Of a stretch of 64,000 bases of DNA, positions 51,535-61,500 are shown piece by piece (position 1 is the first letter of the stretch; each line of letters starts with the position of its first letter). Source of the DNA: Weimeria sp002480925 (GTDB taxonomy: Bacteria > Bacillota > Clostridia > Lachnospirales > Lachnospiraceae). The position numbers and the translations under genes are program-made. The stretch spans positions 66,757-130,756 of the forward strand of contig NZ_JBQHVU010000005.1 in NCBI RefSeq assembly GCF_052064335.1, written 5' to 3'. The notes under the pieces are model-generated. The model had not been told where the DNA came from. It saw only the letters and a program-made list of their open reading frames with translations, and made no database searches.

Positions 51535-51770
51535 CCGAAAGCCTGTAGGTAAGAGCGAGTCGAAGACGAAGCTCGAACCACAGGCGAGGTCGTTCTTTGA
51601 GATTAATGAGAGCGAGCCATAGGCGAAGCTCGAATTTAGCGAAAAGAACTTCCTTGTAAGCGAGAACGAGTCGAAGACGAAGTTCGAGCTTAACGAAGAC
51701 AGCTTCCTTGTTAGCGAAAGCAAGCCGCAGGCGCAGCTTGAGCTTAGCGAGCAGAACTTCCTTATAATAC
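51532..51770 (+). repeat. Structured dispersed repeat, copy B (radical SAM-licD intergenic)
   Basis: Starts exactly at the stop of the radical SAM gene, with TGACCGAAAGC as in copy A. Four 22-nt hairpins lie at 51553-51574, 51610-51631, 51664-51685 and 51718-51739, at 57, 54 and 54 nt spacing. The arms covary: outer GAGC/GCTC, GAAC/GTTC and AAGC/GCTT; inner GTC/GAC, GCC/GGC. Loops are GAA, ATA or GCA, and the internal loop is GA or AA opposite GAA (GCA in the last). 51591-51710 matches 14664-14783 at 118 of 120 bases. It ends just before a strong terminator. No coding sequence is supported. Confidence 0.88.
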
Positions 51771-51797
51771 CTCCTGATTTCAGGAGGTCTTTTTTTT
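51769..51797 (+). terminator. Terminator after repeat copy B
   Basis: Perfect 9-bp stem ACCTCCTGA / TCAGGAGGT, loop TT, followed by CTTTTTTTT. It immediately follows the last hairpin of the repeat. Confidence 0.9.
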
Positions 51798-51860
51798 ATG
51801 CCATAATTGTGATATCATAATAAGGAATATGTCACAACGGACATAAAGGAAGGAAATGAT

Positions 51861-52775
51861 ATGGCTCTTGAGACTACGGATCTGTTCAGACAGAATCTGT
51901 CCCGGGCATTGGGACTCCACCAGCTGACACCCGCGGAGATAAAGAAGGTCCAGGGGGTCGTTTATTCGATCGCAAAGGACATAGCAGAGCTCTGTGAGGA
52001 GAATGACATTCCATATATGCTAGGCGGAGGATCAGCGCTTGGGGCAGTAAGGCATCAGGGCTTCATACCCTGGGATGATGATCTGGATCTTAATGTATCA
52101 AGGAAGGATATAGACAGACTCTGCGATCTGATAGAGGAGAAGTACCCTGAGAAGTACTATGTCGAGGCACCGCTTAGGACACCGGGCTACTACAGCTCCT
52201 TTGCCCAGGTCCAGCTTAAGGGTACGACGTTTAGGGAGTACCTCTGGCAGGAAGACGGAAAGTGCGGTATCAAGGTCGACCTCTGGATCCTTGAGAATGT
52301 TTTCGATAATCCGCTTAAGCGCCGTATTCAGGGGATACTCTGTGACGGAGGCTCGCTTATTCTCTCCTGCATCAGGATGCATAAGGAAAAGAAAGCCTTT
52401 CTGCATCTGGCAGAAGGAAATAAAAGGGGACAGAGACTTATAAGGATAAAGGCCGCGATAGGAGCGCTTCCTTCGCTTACCCCATGGTGGTGGTACAGGA
52501 GAGTACAGCATTTTTACTCCATGTGCCATGATGATCATTCGAAATATGTTTCATTTCCTGCCGGAAGGAAGCATTTTTTCGGAGAGATGTATGAGAGGGA
52601 AAAATACTGCGATACTGAAAGGATGAAATTCGAGAATTCATATTTTCCGGTGACAAAGGACTATGACAATTATTTCCATGCCCTTTATCCGGGGGATTAT
52701 ATGCAGCTGCCGCCTGAGGAGAAACGTGAGCGGCATGTGCTTTATGAGCTGAAATTCAAGGAGGACGAAAGTTGA
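51861..52775 (+). CDS. LicD-family phosphotransferase
   Basis: 304 residues of the LicD nucleotidyltransferase-like fold. The core GGGSALGAVRHQGFIPWDDDLDL (about 55-78) holds the metal-binding Asp triad, with CGIKVDLWILENVFDN following. LicD enzymes move phosphocholine or other phosphoalkyl groups onto teichoic acids and glycans. It opens a wall-polymer operon; its end overlaps a pyruvyltransferase gene by four bases. The ribosome site is AAGGAAGG. Confidence 0.9.
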   Translation: MALETTDLFRQNLSRALGLHQLTPAEIKKVQGVVYSIAKDIAELCEENDIPYMLGGGSALGAVRHQGFIPWDDDLDLNVSRKDIDRLCDLIEEKYPEKYYVEAPLRTPGYYSSFAQVQLKGTTFREYLWQEDGKCGIKVDLWILENVFDNPLKRRIQGILCDGGSLILSCIRMHKEKKAFLHLAEGNKRGQRLIRIKAAIGALPSLTPWWWYRRVQHFYSMCHDDHSKYVSFPAGRKHFFGEMYEREKYCDTERMKFENSYFPVTKDYDNYFHALYPGDYMQLPPEEKRERHVLYELKFKEDES

Positions 52776-54196
52776 CAAGGAAGAAGATCCTAATGAGGGC
52801 AGGGACCACAGTCCTTGAAAACCTCTACGCCACAAAAACCATATTTGATGATGCTATAGGCGGAAATGTAGGGAATCTGATCTATGCGAACAGTGTCTTG
52901 AGAGCCCTTATGACAGGTCAGGATGTAGAGATCGAGGCCGATCATTATTATGGTGAATTCGGGAAATACACTGATAGGGACGCTGAAAGAATAAACAGTG
53001 AGTATGAGGCCTATATCATTCCGTTTGCAGATGCATTCAGAAGCGACTTCATAAGATCTATGAAGCGACTGACATCCTTCATAAAGAAGCTTACCATACC
53101 GGTAGTGATAGTCGGAGTCGGAGTATCATCAGGCAGTCAGGGCAATATAATGAATCCTCTGCCGCAGGATGATGCTGTAAGGGAACTTGTTTCGGAGGTC
53201 CTTAAGCACTCTGCAATCGTCGGGGTAAGAGGTGAGTCGACCTACAGATATCTTACCGAAAAACTAGGCTTCCCAGAGGATTCGGTTACAGTTATTGGAT
53301 GTCCGTCTATGTATACCTTTGGCCCTGATCTTACTCTTAAAAAAGAGGCTGATCTGAAACCGGAGTCAAGGATAATCATCACGGACACGAGATACAGTTC
53401 TCCGGGAGAATATATAGGAGATGAGATCCAGAAATTCCTTATCGGTGTTTCCGAGGAGTATCCGGACTTTACCTTTATCCCGCAGCTTGTCAGAGAGCTG
53501 AAGGAAATATATATAGGAGCTCCGTACAGCAGGGATAAGTCCATACTCTATCCTGGAGATTTGGATGCAGAGCTGTTTAAGGATGGAAGGGCGAAGTTTT
53601 TCCTTAACGTTCCGACCTGGCTTGATTTTGCTTCAGAGGCGGATTTCGCTGTGGGACCGCGGATCCATGGAAGTATAGCTCCTGTGCTTGCCGGGACGCC
53701 GTCACTTGCAATAGTAAAGGACATCAGGATGAAGGAGCTTGTCACATATCATCATCTGGCTCATGTGGATATAAGTGAGGTTCATGCGGATTCCAGACTT
53801 GCTGATCTGATCGAGGGAAAGGATTTTCATGAATTCGAGAAATATCAGGAAGAGAATTTCATCCACTATCTTGATTTCCTCCATAAGAATGGACTTTCGA
53901 CTATCTATGATAAGGATATCCATATAAAGGAGGCTCCTCTTGATAAAAGGCTTGAAGGATTGAAGCTTTATGGAGCCGTGACTCCGTTTTCTACGGCCTC
54001 GCACAAGGAAAGACTTCGTCGTGAGGGTGAATATTTTTCTCGTGAGGAAGCTACGATTAAGGAGCTTAAGGACAGGATAAATGAGAAAAACCGCATAATA
54101 AGCGGACTTCACAGGTCTCTTGAGGAAGCAGAGAAGAAAAGCTTGTTTGAAAGCTTCAGGAAGATCAGGCATCGTCTTAAGAAAAATAGTATTTGA
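52772..54196 (+). CDS. Polysaccharide pyruvyltransferase family protein
   Basis: 474 residues, TTG start with AAGGAGG just upstream, overlapping the licD stop. The GT-B-like PS_pyruv_trans fold is read from IGGNVGNLIYANSVLRAL, VVIVGVGVSSGSQGN, AIVGVRGESTYRYL, VTVIGCPSMYTFG and FAVGPRIHGSIAPVLAGTPSLAI (GxRxH-type motif, about 295-310). The family adds ketal pyruvate to sugars, or occasionally transfers other groups. A coiled C-terminus (about 415-474) follows. With LicD it decorates the polymer made by the Tar-like genes. Confidence 0.85.
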   Translation: MTRKKILMRAGTTVLENLYATKTIFDDAIGGNVGNLIYANSVLRALMTGQDVEIEADHYYGEFGKYTDRDAERINSEYEAYIIPFADAFRSDFIRSMKRLTSFIKKLTIPVVIVGVGVSSGSQGNIMNPLPQDDAVRELVSEVLKHSAIVGVRGESTYRYLTEKLGFPEDSVTVIGCPSMYTFGPDLTLKKEADLKPESRIIITDTRYSSPGEYIGDEIQKFLIGVSEEYPDFTFIPQLVRELKEIYIGAPYSRDKSILYPGDLDAELFKDGRAKFFLNVPTWLDFASEADFAVGPRIHGSIAPVLAGTPSLAIVKDIRMKELVTYHHLAHVDISEVHADSRLADLIEGKDFHEFEKYQEENFIHYLDFLHKNGLSTIYDKDIHIKEAPLDKRLEGLKLYGAVTPFSTASHKERLRREGEYFSREEATIKELKDRINEKNRIISGLHRSLEEAEKKSLFESFRKIRHRLKKNSI

Positions 54197-54212
54197 AGCG
54201 TAAGAATTGGTG

Positions 54213-54241
54213 TTTACAAGGCTTAGCTTATCATTTATAAT
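54213..54241 (+). promoter_or_regulatory. Promoter of the Tar-like operon
   Basis: TTTACA (54213-54218) and TATAAT (54236-54241) with 17 nt spacing, about 40 nt before the dehydrogenase start. The genes from 54283 to 62258 could form one message from here. Confidence 0.7.
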
Positions 54242-54282
54242 AATCAGATATTTTTGTAAAGCATAAGTAAAGGAAAGATAAA

Positions 54283-55338
54283 ATGAAAGTACTTAATCTT
54301 CATAAACCAGGTGATATCCGATGTGAGGAGGTTCCTGTTCCGACTCCGGGAGAGGGAGAGGTCCTTTTAAAGGTCATGGCCTGCGGTATATGCTCGTCGG
54401 ATGAAGCCAGGATCTTTAAGGATGGCGCCCATGTGATGCCTATAGTTCCGGGACATGAGTTCGCGGGACAGGTAGAGGCAGTAGGTGAGGGAGTCGATAA
54501 GAGTCTGATCGGTAAAAAGGCAAGCGTATTTCCTATGCTGCCTTGCTTTGAGTGCCCGTCCTGTAAAAAGGGCGATTATGCGACCTGTTCCAATTACAAA
54601 TACTATGGCTCGAGAAATGACGGAGGTATGTGTGAATACAGATGCATAAAGGCCTGGAACTTAAATATTCTCGATGATTCGGTCGATTACTGTGTGGCTG
54701 CACTGTCAGAGCCTTCTGCAGTAGGACATCACGCTAGTGAAGTCGGCGGGGTGAAGAAGGGCGACAAGGTCCTTGTCATAGGCTCCGGTACCATAGGACT
54801 TCTGATCGGCTTCTTTGCCCAGACCAAGGGCGCAGAGGTCTATATAGGAGCTAGAAGAAAGGAGTCGGCAGAGTTTGCGGCTTCTCTTGGTTTTTCAACA
54901 ATAGACACCAATAATACAGCAGATCAGGTGGCAGCAGCGACCGATGGCAATGGAATGGATGTCGTCTTCGAGGCGGTAGGCTCCAATAAGTGCCTTATCG
55001 ATGCCATAGAGTCGGTTGCAGCAGGCGGGACCTTAGTTACCGTAGGTAATCCAGCCGGTGATATGGATCTTCCGAGGGATGTATACTGGAGGATACTTCG
55101 CAAGCAGCTGACAGTAAAGGGTACCTGGAACTCATCCTATTCGGATAAGGCAAATGACTGGCATGAGGTTGCGGGAATTATGAAGGACAAAAAGATCCCT
55201 TTTGAAAAGCTTATCACAAGAAAGTACAGCCTGTCCCAGTGCGATGAGGCGTTTGATTTCTTCAGGGACCACAGCATACAGAAGTCAAGAGTAATGTTTG
55301 TAATGCACGAGAAGGAAAGTGAGGCATATAATGGCTGA
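54283..55338 (+). CDS. Zinc-dependent sugar-alcohol-phosphate dehydrogenase (TarJ/GatD-like)
   Basis: 351 residues of the medium-chain zinc dehydrogenase family. Catalytic Zn residues in CGICSSDE and GHEFAG; structural Zn cysteines in CFECPSCKKGDYATC (about 87-101); Rossmann GSGTIGLL. With a cytidylyltransferase and a pentulose-phosphate epimerase next door it most likely reduces a ketopentose-5-phosphate (ribulose or xylulose) to the polyol, as TarJ does. Sequence cannot choose ribitol, arabinitol or xylitol. The next gene overlaps its end by 8 nt. Confidence 0.82.
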   Translation: MKVLNLHKPGDIRCEEVPVPTPGEGEVLLKVMACGICSSDEARIFKDGAHVMPIVPGHEFAGQVEAVGEGVDKSLIGKKASVFPMLPCFECPSCKKGDYATCSNYKYYGSRNDGGMCEYRCIKAWNLNILDDSVDYCVAALSEPSAVGHHASEVGGVKKGDKVLVIGSGTIGLLIGFFAQTKGAEVYIGARRKESAEFAASLGFSTIDTNNTADQVAAATDGNGMDVVFEAVGSNKCLIDAIESVAAGGTLVTVGNPAGDMDLPRDVYWRILRKQLTVKGTWNSSYSDKANDWHEVAGIMKDKKIPFEKLITRKYSLSQCDEAFDFFRDHSIQKSRVMFVMHEKESEAYNG

Positions 55339-56053
55339 TTCAAAGAGCTCTGCGATTCCGGCCCGTCATCCGGGAAAGATATCTGCATCTATGATGTGTG
55401 CAGGACTTGACAAGATTTTTTACTATCTGACCGAATTCAAGGAGGCAAAGCTTGAGTTCCTTCATATAGATGTTATGGACGGGCAGTTCGTTCCCAACTT
55501 CGCGCTTGGTACTGATTATGCCAAGAGCCTTCGGAGGATAACCGACATACCATTCGATTTCCATTTCCTGACCATGGATCCGCTTGAGAAGATGAGCTGG
55601 TTCGATATCAGGGAGGGAGATCAGGTCGCTTTTCATTATGAAAACAACACTCATATAGCAGAGTGTCTGCAGTACCTTAAGAGACTCTCGGCTACCGCTC
55701 TTGTAGCTATAAACCCTGAGACGGATTACAGGGTGTTAGATCCTTATCTCGATGATCTTGACGGAGTTCTGGCTATGACGGTTCATCCGGGATTTGCAGG
55801 AAAGAAGCTTGTACCTTCTACAATGGATAAGGTCAAGGAGATGAGGGAATATTTCCATTCCATAGGAAAGGATGACCTTATAATCGAGGTGGACGGCAAT
55901 ATCACAATAGAGAATGCCAGAAAGCTTTATGAAAGAGGAGCCGATGTATTTGTGGCCGGGTCATCATCACTTTTCCATAAGGGAGAGACAGCAGTAAGCG
56001 AGGTCATAAGACAGAAGAGACTTGCAATCGGCTGGAAGGAGGAGGATCTGTGA
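55331..56053 (+). CDS. Ribulose-phosphate 3-epimerase family protein
   Basis: 240 residues, TIM barrel. KISASMMCAGLDK, HIDVMDGQFVPNF (metal-binding Asp), DFHFLTMDPLE (His), VHPGFAGKKLV and EVDGNITIENA (second Asp) are the family's catalytic strings. It interconverts ribulose-5-phosphate and xylulose-5-phosphate. The start at 55331 follows GAGG by 6 nt; an earlier ATG at 55319 lacks one. Its clustering with a polyol dehydrogenase and a cytidylyltransferase argues for a role in making the polyol precursor rather than central metabolism. Confidence 0.87.
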   Translation: MADSKSSAIPARHPGKISASMMCAGLDKIFYYLTEFKEAKLEFLHIDVMDGQFVPNFALGTDYAKSLRRITDIPFDFHFLTMDPLEKMSWFDIREGDQVAFHYENNTHIAECLQYLKRLSATALVAINPETDYRVLDPYLDDLDGVLAMTVHPGFAGKKLVPSTMDKVKEMREYFHSIGKDDLIIEVDGNITIENARKLYERGADVFVAGSSSLFHKGETAVSEVIRQKRLAIGWKEEDL

Positions 56054-56772
56054 TGAGATATGCAGCTATCCTTGCCGGTGGAGTAGGAAACCGGATGAAA
56101 TCAGCCCATATTCCCAAGCAGTTCTTAGAGATCGCCGGAAAGCCCATAATCATCTGGACTCTTGAAAGGATTATGAAGTCAGCTCTTTTCGATGAGATAA
56201 TCATAGCCATCCATCCTGAGTGGAACGAGTACTTAAAGACCATGATAAGGGACAGGGATCTGAACAGGAGCTATGTAAAGGTCATCGATGGAGGAAAGGA
56301 AAGGCTTGACACTATAAGGAATGTCATAGACTACATTGATAAGACTCATGGTGTAAACGATTCTGACAAGATCCTTATCCATGATGCTGTACGTCCTTTT
56401 GTGACAGATAAGATCATGAAGGATTCAATGGATGCCTTAGACCAGTATCCGGCAGTAGTCGCAGCTATTCCGGCAACAGATACAATGCTATGGATAGAGG
56501 ATGGCACCAAGGTGGATTCAATGCCTGCAAGAAGCAAGCTTTTTCATGGACAGGCACCTGATTCCTTCCGGCTTACAGTGTTAAGGGATTCTCTTGACTC
56601 CCTAAGCGACGAGGAAAAGGAGACGATCACAGGAACAGCCCAGATCTGTCTTACCAAGGGTATAGAGATACATACTGTTCCGGGAGATGTGGAGAATATC
56701 AAGCTGACAAGCGATGGCGATCTGATGATAGCTGAGGGGATAATGCGCGAAAGAATAGAGAGAGACAAATGA
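56053..56772 (+). CDS. CDP-polyol cytidylyltransferase (IspD/TarI family)
   Basis: 239 residues: AAILAGGVGNRMK nucleotide loop, PKQFLEIAGKPII, HDAVRPFV, AIPATDTM and the TDDASLVE-like tail replaced by TSDGDLMIAE. This subgroup (TarI/IspD2) prefers ribitol- or other polyol-5-phosphate to methylerythritol-phosphate, which fits the gene neighbours. A GTG at 56050 overlapping the previous stop is possible; the ATG at 56053 is 7-10 nt after AGGAGG. It supplies CDP-polyol to the TagF-like polymerase next door. Confidence 0.82.
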   Translation: MRYAAILAGGVGNRMKSAHIPKQFLEIAGKPIIIWTLERIMKSALFDEIIIAIHPEWNEYLKTMIRDRDLNRSYVKVIDGGKERLDTIRNVIDYIDKTHGVNDSDKILIHDAVRPFVTDKIMKDSMDALDQYPAVVAAIPATDTMLWIEDGTKVDSMPARSKLFHGQAPDSFRLTVLRDSLDSLSDEEKETITGTAQICLTKGIEIHTVPGDVENIKLTSDGDLMIAEGIMRERIERDK

Positions 56773-58499
56773 TGGAAGAACACAGCGGTATAATAGTAGA
56801 TGAGGTGCATTTTGCCAGAGTGCTTCTGCATGTAAGCGGCCATATCACAGAAGATGTAGGTGAACTGTCAAAGGCCAGCATATATATAAAGGACTCCTAT
56901 CACGGTAAGCTTAAGCCCTCACATCTGGACTTCGACCGCAAGCTAAGAAGGTTTCATATAGTCTATCATATTCTGGGAGCAAACAACTCTTATCCTATAG
57001 AGACAGGAGATTACTACCTGCGTCTTAAAAATCATGGAGAGAAGTATTATTCATATCTGGCCCCTGCCCTGAGGAACTGCGAGAAGGACGGAAGGCTTAA
57101 GTATATTCCGGCTCAGCAGGATATCGACAGTGGTGATACAGATAAAAAGCCCTTCCAGTTTACCTTTTCAAGGAATACTGCAAAGCATGGCAGAGAGATC
57201 TTCGAGATGTTTTCGATGATGGACCTCGATGAGGATACTCTGTATTTCAGAGTGCGCTACCAGCCTCAGCTTGAGGATATGGGTATCATCTACAACATGA
57301 AGCAGCGCTTCAGGGAGTGGAAGGCCAATACCAGAAAGGCATTCAATCCATTTAAGGAGAGCATTCTGATAAAGAAATTCAACAGATATGAGGAGAAGAG
57401 GAAAAAGCTGCGGGCAGCAGGCAGGAAGCCGACTATTCTTTTTGCATCAGGCTCCAGAAGCTCTCTGAGTGGAAATGAGGAGTATATCTACAATAGGATG
57501 AAGGAGAGGAATCTCCTTAATGATTACAATATCCTGTTCAATTTCAAATCAAATATAAATGAGCGCTACGGGACCATAGGATCATTCAAGTTCACAAAGC
57601 AGCTTGCTATGAGTGACATAATAATGATCGACGATTTCCTTCCTTTCGTCTATAAGTTCGACTATCCTTGCGATGTGAAATTCGTCCAGGTCTGGCATGC
57701 CTGCGGCGCATTCAAGTCTCTCGGATTTGAAAGGGAGGGCAAGCCGGGCGCTCCAAAGACAAACACCAGGGTGCATAAGTGCTATACCCATATGCCTGTA
57801 AGCTCAGAGCATTCCGGCAGACACCATGCCGAGGCCTTCGGACTTCCTGAGAAGGTTTTCCTTCCTATAGGGATTCCAAGGACAGATATTTTCTTCGATG
57901 AAGAGTATAAGAAAAGCATGGTAGAAAAGCTCCGTCAGGAATACCCTATTATAAAGCGCAGGGACAGGGTTTATCTCTATGCGCCTACATTCCGTGGAAA
58001 TAATGCGGTGGATGCTCATTTCCCTATGGAAAGAGTTGACTGGAAGAAATGGGGAGCTTTCCTCAAAGAGAGAAATGAGCTCCTTCTTGTCAAGATGCAT
58101 CCATTTGTGAAGGAATCGATTGATATTCCTGAGGAATACAGGGAATATATAATCGATATGTCTGAATACAGGGAGGTAAATGACATTCTCTTCATTACTG
58201 ATGTGATGATAACCGATTATTCCTCAGTAATGTATGAGTTTTCACTGCTCAGAAGGCCAATGTATTTCTTCGCCTTTGATCAGAGAATGTATGAGAACAG
58301 CCGTGATTTCTATGAGCCATATGAGGAGACGGTTCCGTCGCCATCTGTCATAGTAAAGACCTTCCCGGCTCTTCTGCACGCGCTTTCTGATACTGAGAAC
58401 TATGATTATCAGGCGCTTGATAGGTTTGTGAAGAAGAATTTTACATATACAGACGGTAAGTCAACTGACAGGTTTATCGATCAGATAATATTAAAGTAA
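56769..58499 (+). CDS. TagF/TarL-like CDP-polyol polyolphosphotransferase
   Basis: 576 residues. An N-terminal beta-rich region (about 1-190) is followed by the CDP-glycerol glycerophosphotransferase (GT-B) domain (about 215-575): ILFASGSRSSLSGN, WHACGAFKSLGFEREGKPG, YTHMPVSSEHSG, GIPRTDIFF, LYAPTFRGNNAVD, MHPFVKE, ITDVMITDYSSVMYEFSLL and RPMYFFAFDQ. These match the TagF/TarL pattern. It polymerises polyol-phosphate from the CDP-polyol made upstream. The start overlaps the cytidylyltransferase stop (ATGA). Whether it primes or extends is not decided. Confidence 0.88.
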   Translation: MMEEHSGIIVDEVHFARVLLHVSGHITEDVGELSKASIYIKDSYHGKLKPSHLDFDRKLRRFHIVYHILGANNSYPIETGDYYLRLKNHGEKYYSYLAPALRNCEKDGRLKYIPAQQDIDSGDTDKKPFQFTFSRNTAKHGREIFEMFSMMDLDEDTLYFRVRYQPQLEDMGIIYNMKQRFREWKANTRKAFNPFKESILIKKFNRYEEKRKKLRAAGRKPTILFASGSRSSLSGNEEYIYNRMKERNLLNDYNILFNFKSNINERYGTIGSFKFTKQLAMSDIIMIDDFLPFVYKFDYPCDVKFVQVWHACGAFKSLGFEREGKPGAPKTNTRVHKCYTHMPVSSEHSGRHHAEAFGLPEKVFLPIGIPRTDIFFDEEYKKSMVEKLRQEYPIIKRRDRVYLYAPTFRGNNAVDAHFPMERVDWKKWGAFLKERNELLLVKMHPFVKESIDIPEEYREYIIDMSEYREVNDILFITDVMITDYSSVMYEFSLLRRPMYFFAFDQRMYENSRDFYEPYEETVPSPSVIVKTFPALLHALSDTENYDYQALDRFVKKNFTYTDGKSTDRFIDQIILK

Positions 58500-58511
58500 A
58501 GGAGTGATATT

Positions 58512-61500
58512 TTGAAGTTCGCCCGCACAAAGGCTTTTATGCTTGCGGTGGCTATGCTTGCAACAGGCATCGGAGGATGCATAGGGCCAGCTGATGCCTA
58601 TGCAGCATCAAAGAAAGGATACGGAACAGCGACAGTCAGGATCTTTGCAACAACAGACATGCATGGACAGAGTGTAAAGCTGAATTATGATTCAGCCTCG
58701 GACGGAGAAGGCAGTCTGGCTCAGATAGCAGGGATTGTAAAGGAAAAGAGAAAGATAAAGTACGGAACCTCTGTCACAGTAGACTGTGGAGATAATCTAT
58801 ACGGTATAGGAGCCGAGAGTCTGATGAAGGGATCAGACAGCGGAGCCCAGTATATGTACGAGGAGATGAAGGCTCTTGGCTATGATGCCATCACACTTGG
58901 TAATCATGATTTTGACTACGGAGTCGATTACATAAAGAAGGCCATTTCCGATACAGGTATGAAGAGCAAGGTCGTACTCTCTAATGTCGTTGACGCCAAA
59001 ACCAAAAAGAACCTTTACAAAAGCGGGATGATAGTAAAGAAAAACATCACGACCACCAGTGGGAAAAAGAAGACTATCAGGATCGGATTCGTGGGTGCAG
59101 TCGTTCCGTCACTAACCAGGAAAAAGGATGGAATGAGCTCTGAGTCTGATTCGGATGCAACCGAGGTGACATCTCTTGCTACAGCTGTTTCATGGCAGGG
59201 GATAATAGAGACCAGGGACATTGTCGAATCGGTAAGATCGGAGGCCAAGGCCCTTAAGAGGGATGGAGCTGACTTAGTCATTGCTCTGATCCATTCAGGC
59301 ATAGGGTCAGAAAAAGCAAAGAAGCTTGATGACAATGTCGGATATGCGGTTACAGCAATTCCTGAGGTGGATGCAGTCTGTGCCGGGCATACTCATATGG
59401 ATTTCCCTTATGATTCAGCCAAGGCAGAGCCATATTATGACTATTCTGATACCGATGGGGACGGGCTTATGCATGGCAAGGCACTTATCGAGGAGAAGGA
59501 TCATGCATCCTCACTCGGAATAGCCGATATCAAGCTCGGCTTCAGTGCAGCCGGCAAACCATACATTAAGTATCAGACCGCAAAGATCAGAAAGATCAAG
59601 GATTCTGATCCCGAGGATCCTGATATAGTTTCTATCAACAAGAAGTATGATGAGATTTATCAGAAGATCTATGACAGAACAGTGACTTCTACAGATCAGA
59701 ATGCAGATAATTATTTTGGAATGATAGAGGATAATCCTCTGATCCATCTCGCAAACTCTGCCAAGATCGAATATGGTATCCGTGCAGTAAAAAATCTTGA
59801 TGACAGATATAAGAACGCACCGGTAATAGCCTCCACCCAGTACCAGCTCGGAGGGAAAAATTCGTCTGATTATCTGAAGATAGACGGGACTGTCCAGGTA
59901 AAGGACCTTTTGAATCTCGAGGCCTTCAATCAGCAGAGAGCCAAGGTCTATTATATGACAGGAGCCCAGCTGAAGGAATCTCTTGAGTATCAGGTCGCGA
60001 GATTCTATCAGGATCCTGCATCTGCAGCATCGGCCAAGTGGGACGCTGAGACGAAGAAACTTGTTGACCAGGGCTTAAAGCCTGTTCTTACTCCGGACCA
60101 TCAGAACAACTGGAACGGCTTTCGGGTATATGACGGTATCGAATATGTCGTGGATCCTTCAAAGCCTGCAAGATATAATGAGGACGGAGAAAAGATATCA
60201 GATTCCAACAGGATCATAAGTCTCACAAGAAATGGGGTACCTGTATCGGACGACCAGATATTTATCCTTGTTTCTAAAAATATCTCATCAACGTTTGACC
60301 CGACCTTTTCAAAGGTGGCAGAAAAGCAGTGCATAGTAAGCAAGACCGCCCATATAAGCTCCATGCTCGAGACCTATATGAAGACACAGACAGTGGACGG
60401 AAGGCTTGCAATGTTAACGGACGGTAACTGGAAGATTGCCTTCCCTCAGGGAAGCGACTATATAATAAAGTCATCAGCAGATGCATCAGAGGTGGCAAAG
60501 TCCCGGGCCTGGTATCAGGGAGAAATAGCTGCAGAAAATGGATTTACCTTTTACAAGGCAGCTCTGGGGACACCTGATGAGCTTGCTGACAAGAGCGGAC
60601 CATTCGTCACGGCCTCGCCTCTGGAAACTCAGGTCACAGGAGATCCTGTGACAGTAAAGGTGCTTGCAAATGATATCTCAGGAGTCAGCAGGATCTCATA
60701 TACAGGAGGGACCTACAAGGCTAATGATGATGTGAGAAGCTATGCGACGGAGGTCTCAGGCGATAGCTTTACTGTTACGCAGAATGGTACCTATACAGTG
60801 TTTGCTGAGGATACTCTGGGTAATGTGAATGTCTGCTACGTACGTATAAATAATATAGACGGTACAGTTTCAGTGGCTCCTACTGTCGTACAGATCTCGA
60901 ACAGAAAGAAGGTCATAACTGGAAACGCTTCTCCGTTCGCAGTCGTAAATCTCAAGATGTCTGGAATGGATGTGGATACAAAGGCAGATCAGAACGGAAG
61001 GTTTACCTTCAATCTGGAAAGGCCTGGTAATGCAGGAGACAGCTATCAGATCTATCAGACAGATATACAGGGACGCAGGAGCAGCGTCGTGACCGGAACA
61101 GTACAGCGGACAGGAGCCAATGCGCCTTCTGTCGTAAATCAGATAAATAATACTGATACGACTATAAGCGGAGTATTTCATGATGATCCACTCTGCTCTA
61201 TCCTGGTTCAGTGCGGCAGCAAGGTCTATGTGCCTAAGGACGCCCAGTCACAGTATAAGGAAAGCAGCCTTTGCAAGGACAGCCTTACAAAGAAGTCTGT
61301 TACCATGACAAGAACAGGGGATACGTTTTCTATAAAGATACCTGTTCCTATGACAGGAGAGAATTATAAGATCTATGGTGTGGACTGGATAGGGAGGCTG
61401 TCAACCCTTACTTCAAGGACCGTAAATGAGGTCGCTCCTAACCAGCCTAAGGTAAGCACTGTTATAGCAGAGGATGCCCTGATCTCTGGAAGCATACCGA

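Noticed and set aside
51496..51723. Minus-strand open frame across repeat copy B (SLTRKFFSLNSSFAYGS-type peptide)
   Set aside because: Its open state follows from the 54-nt period. It has no ribosome site or start context, and covariation of the hairpins explains the conservation better.
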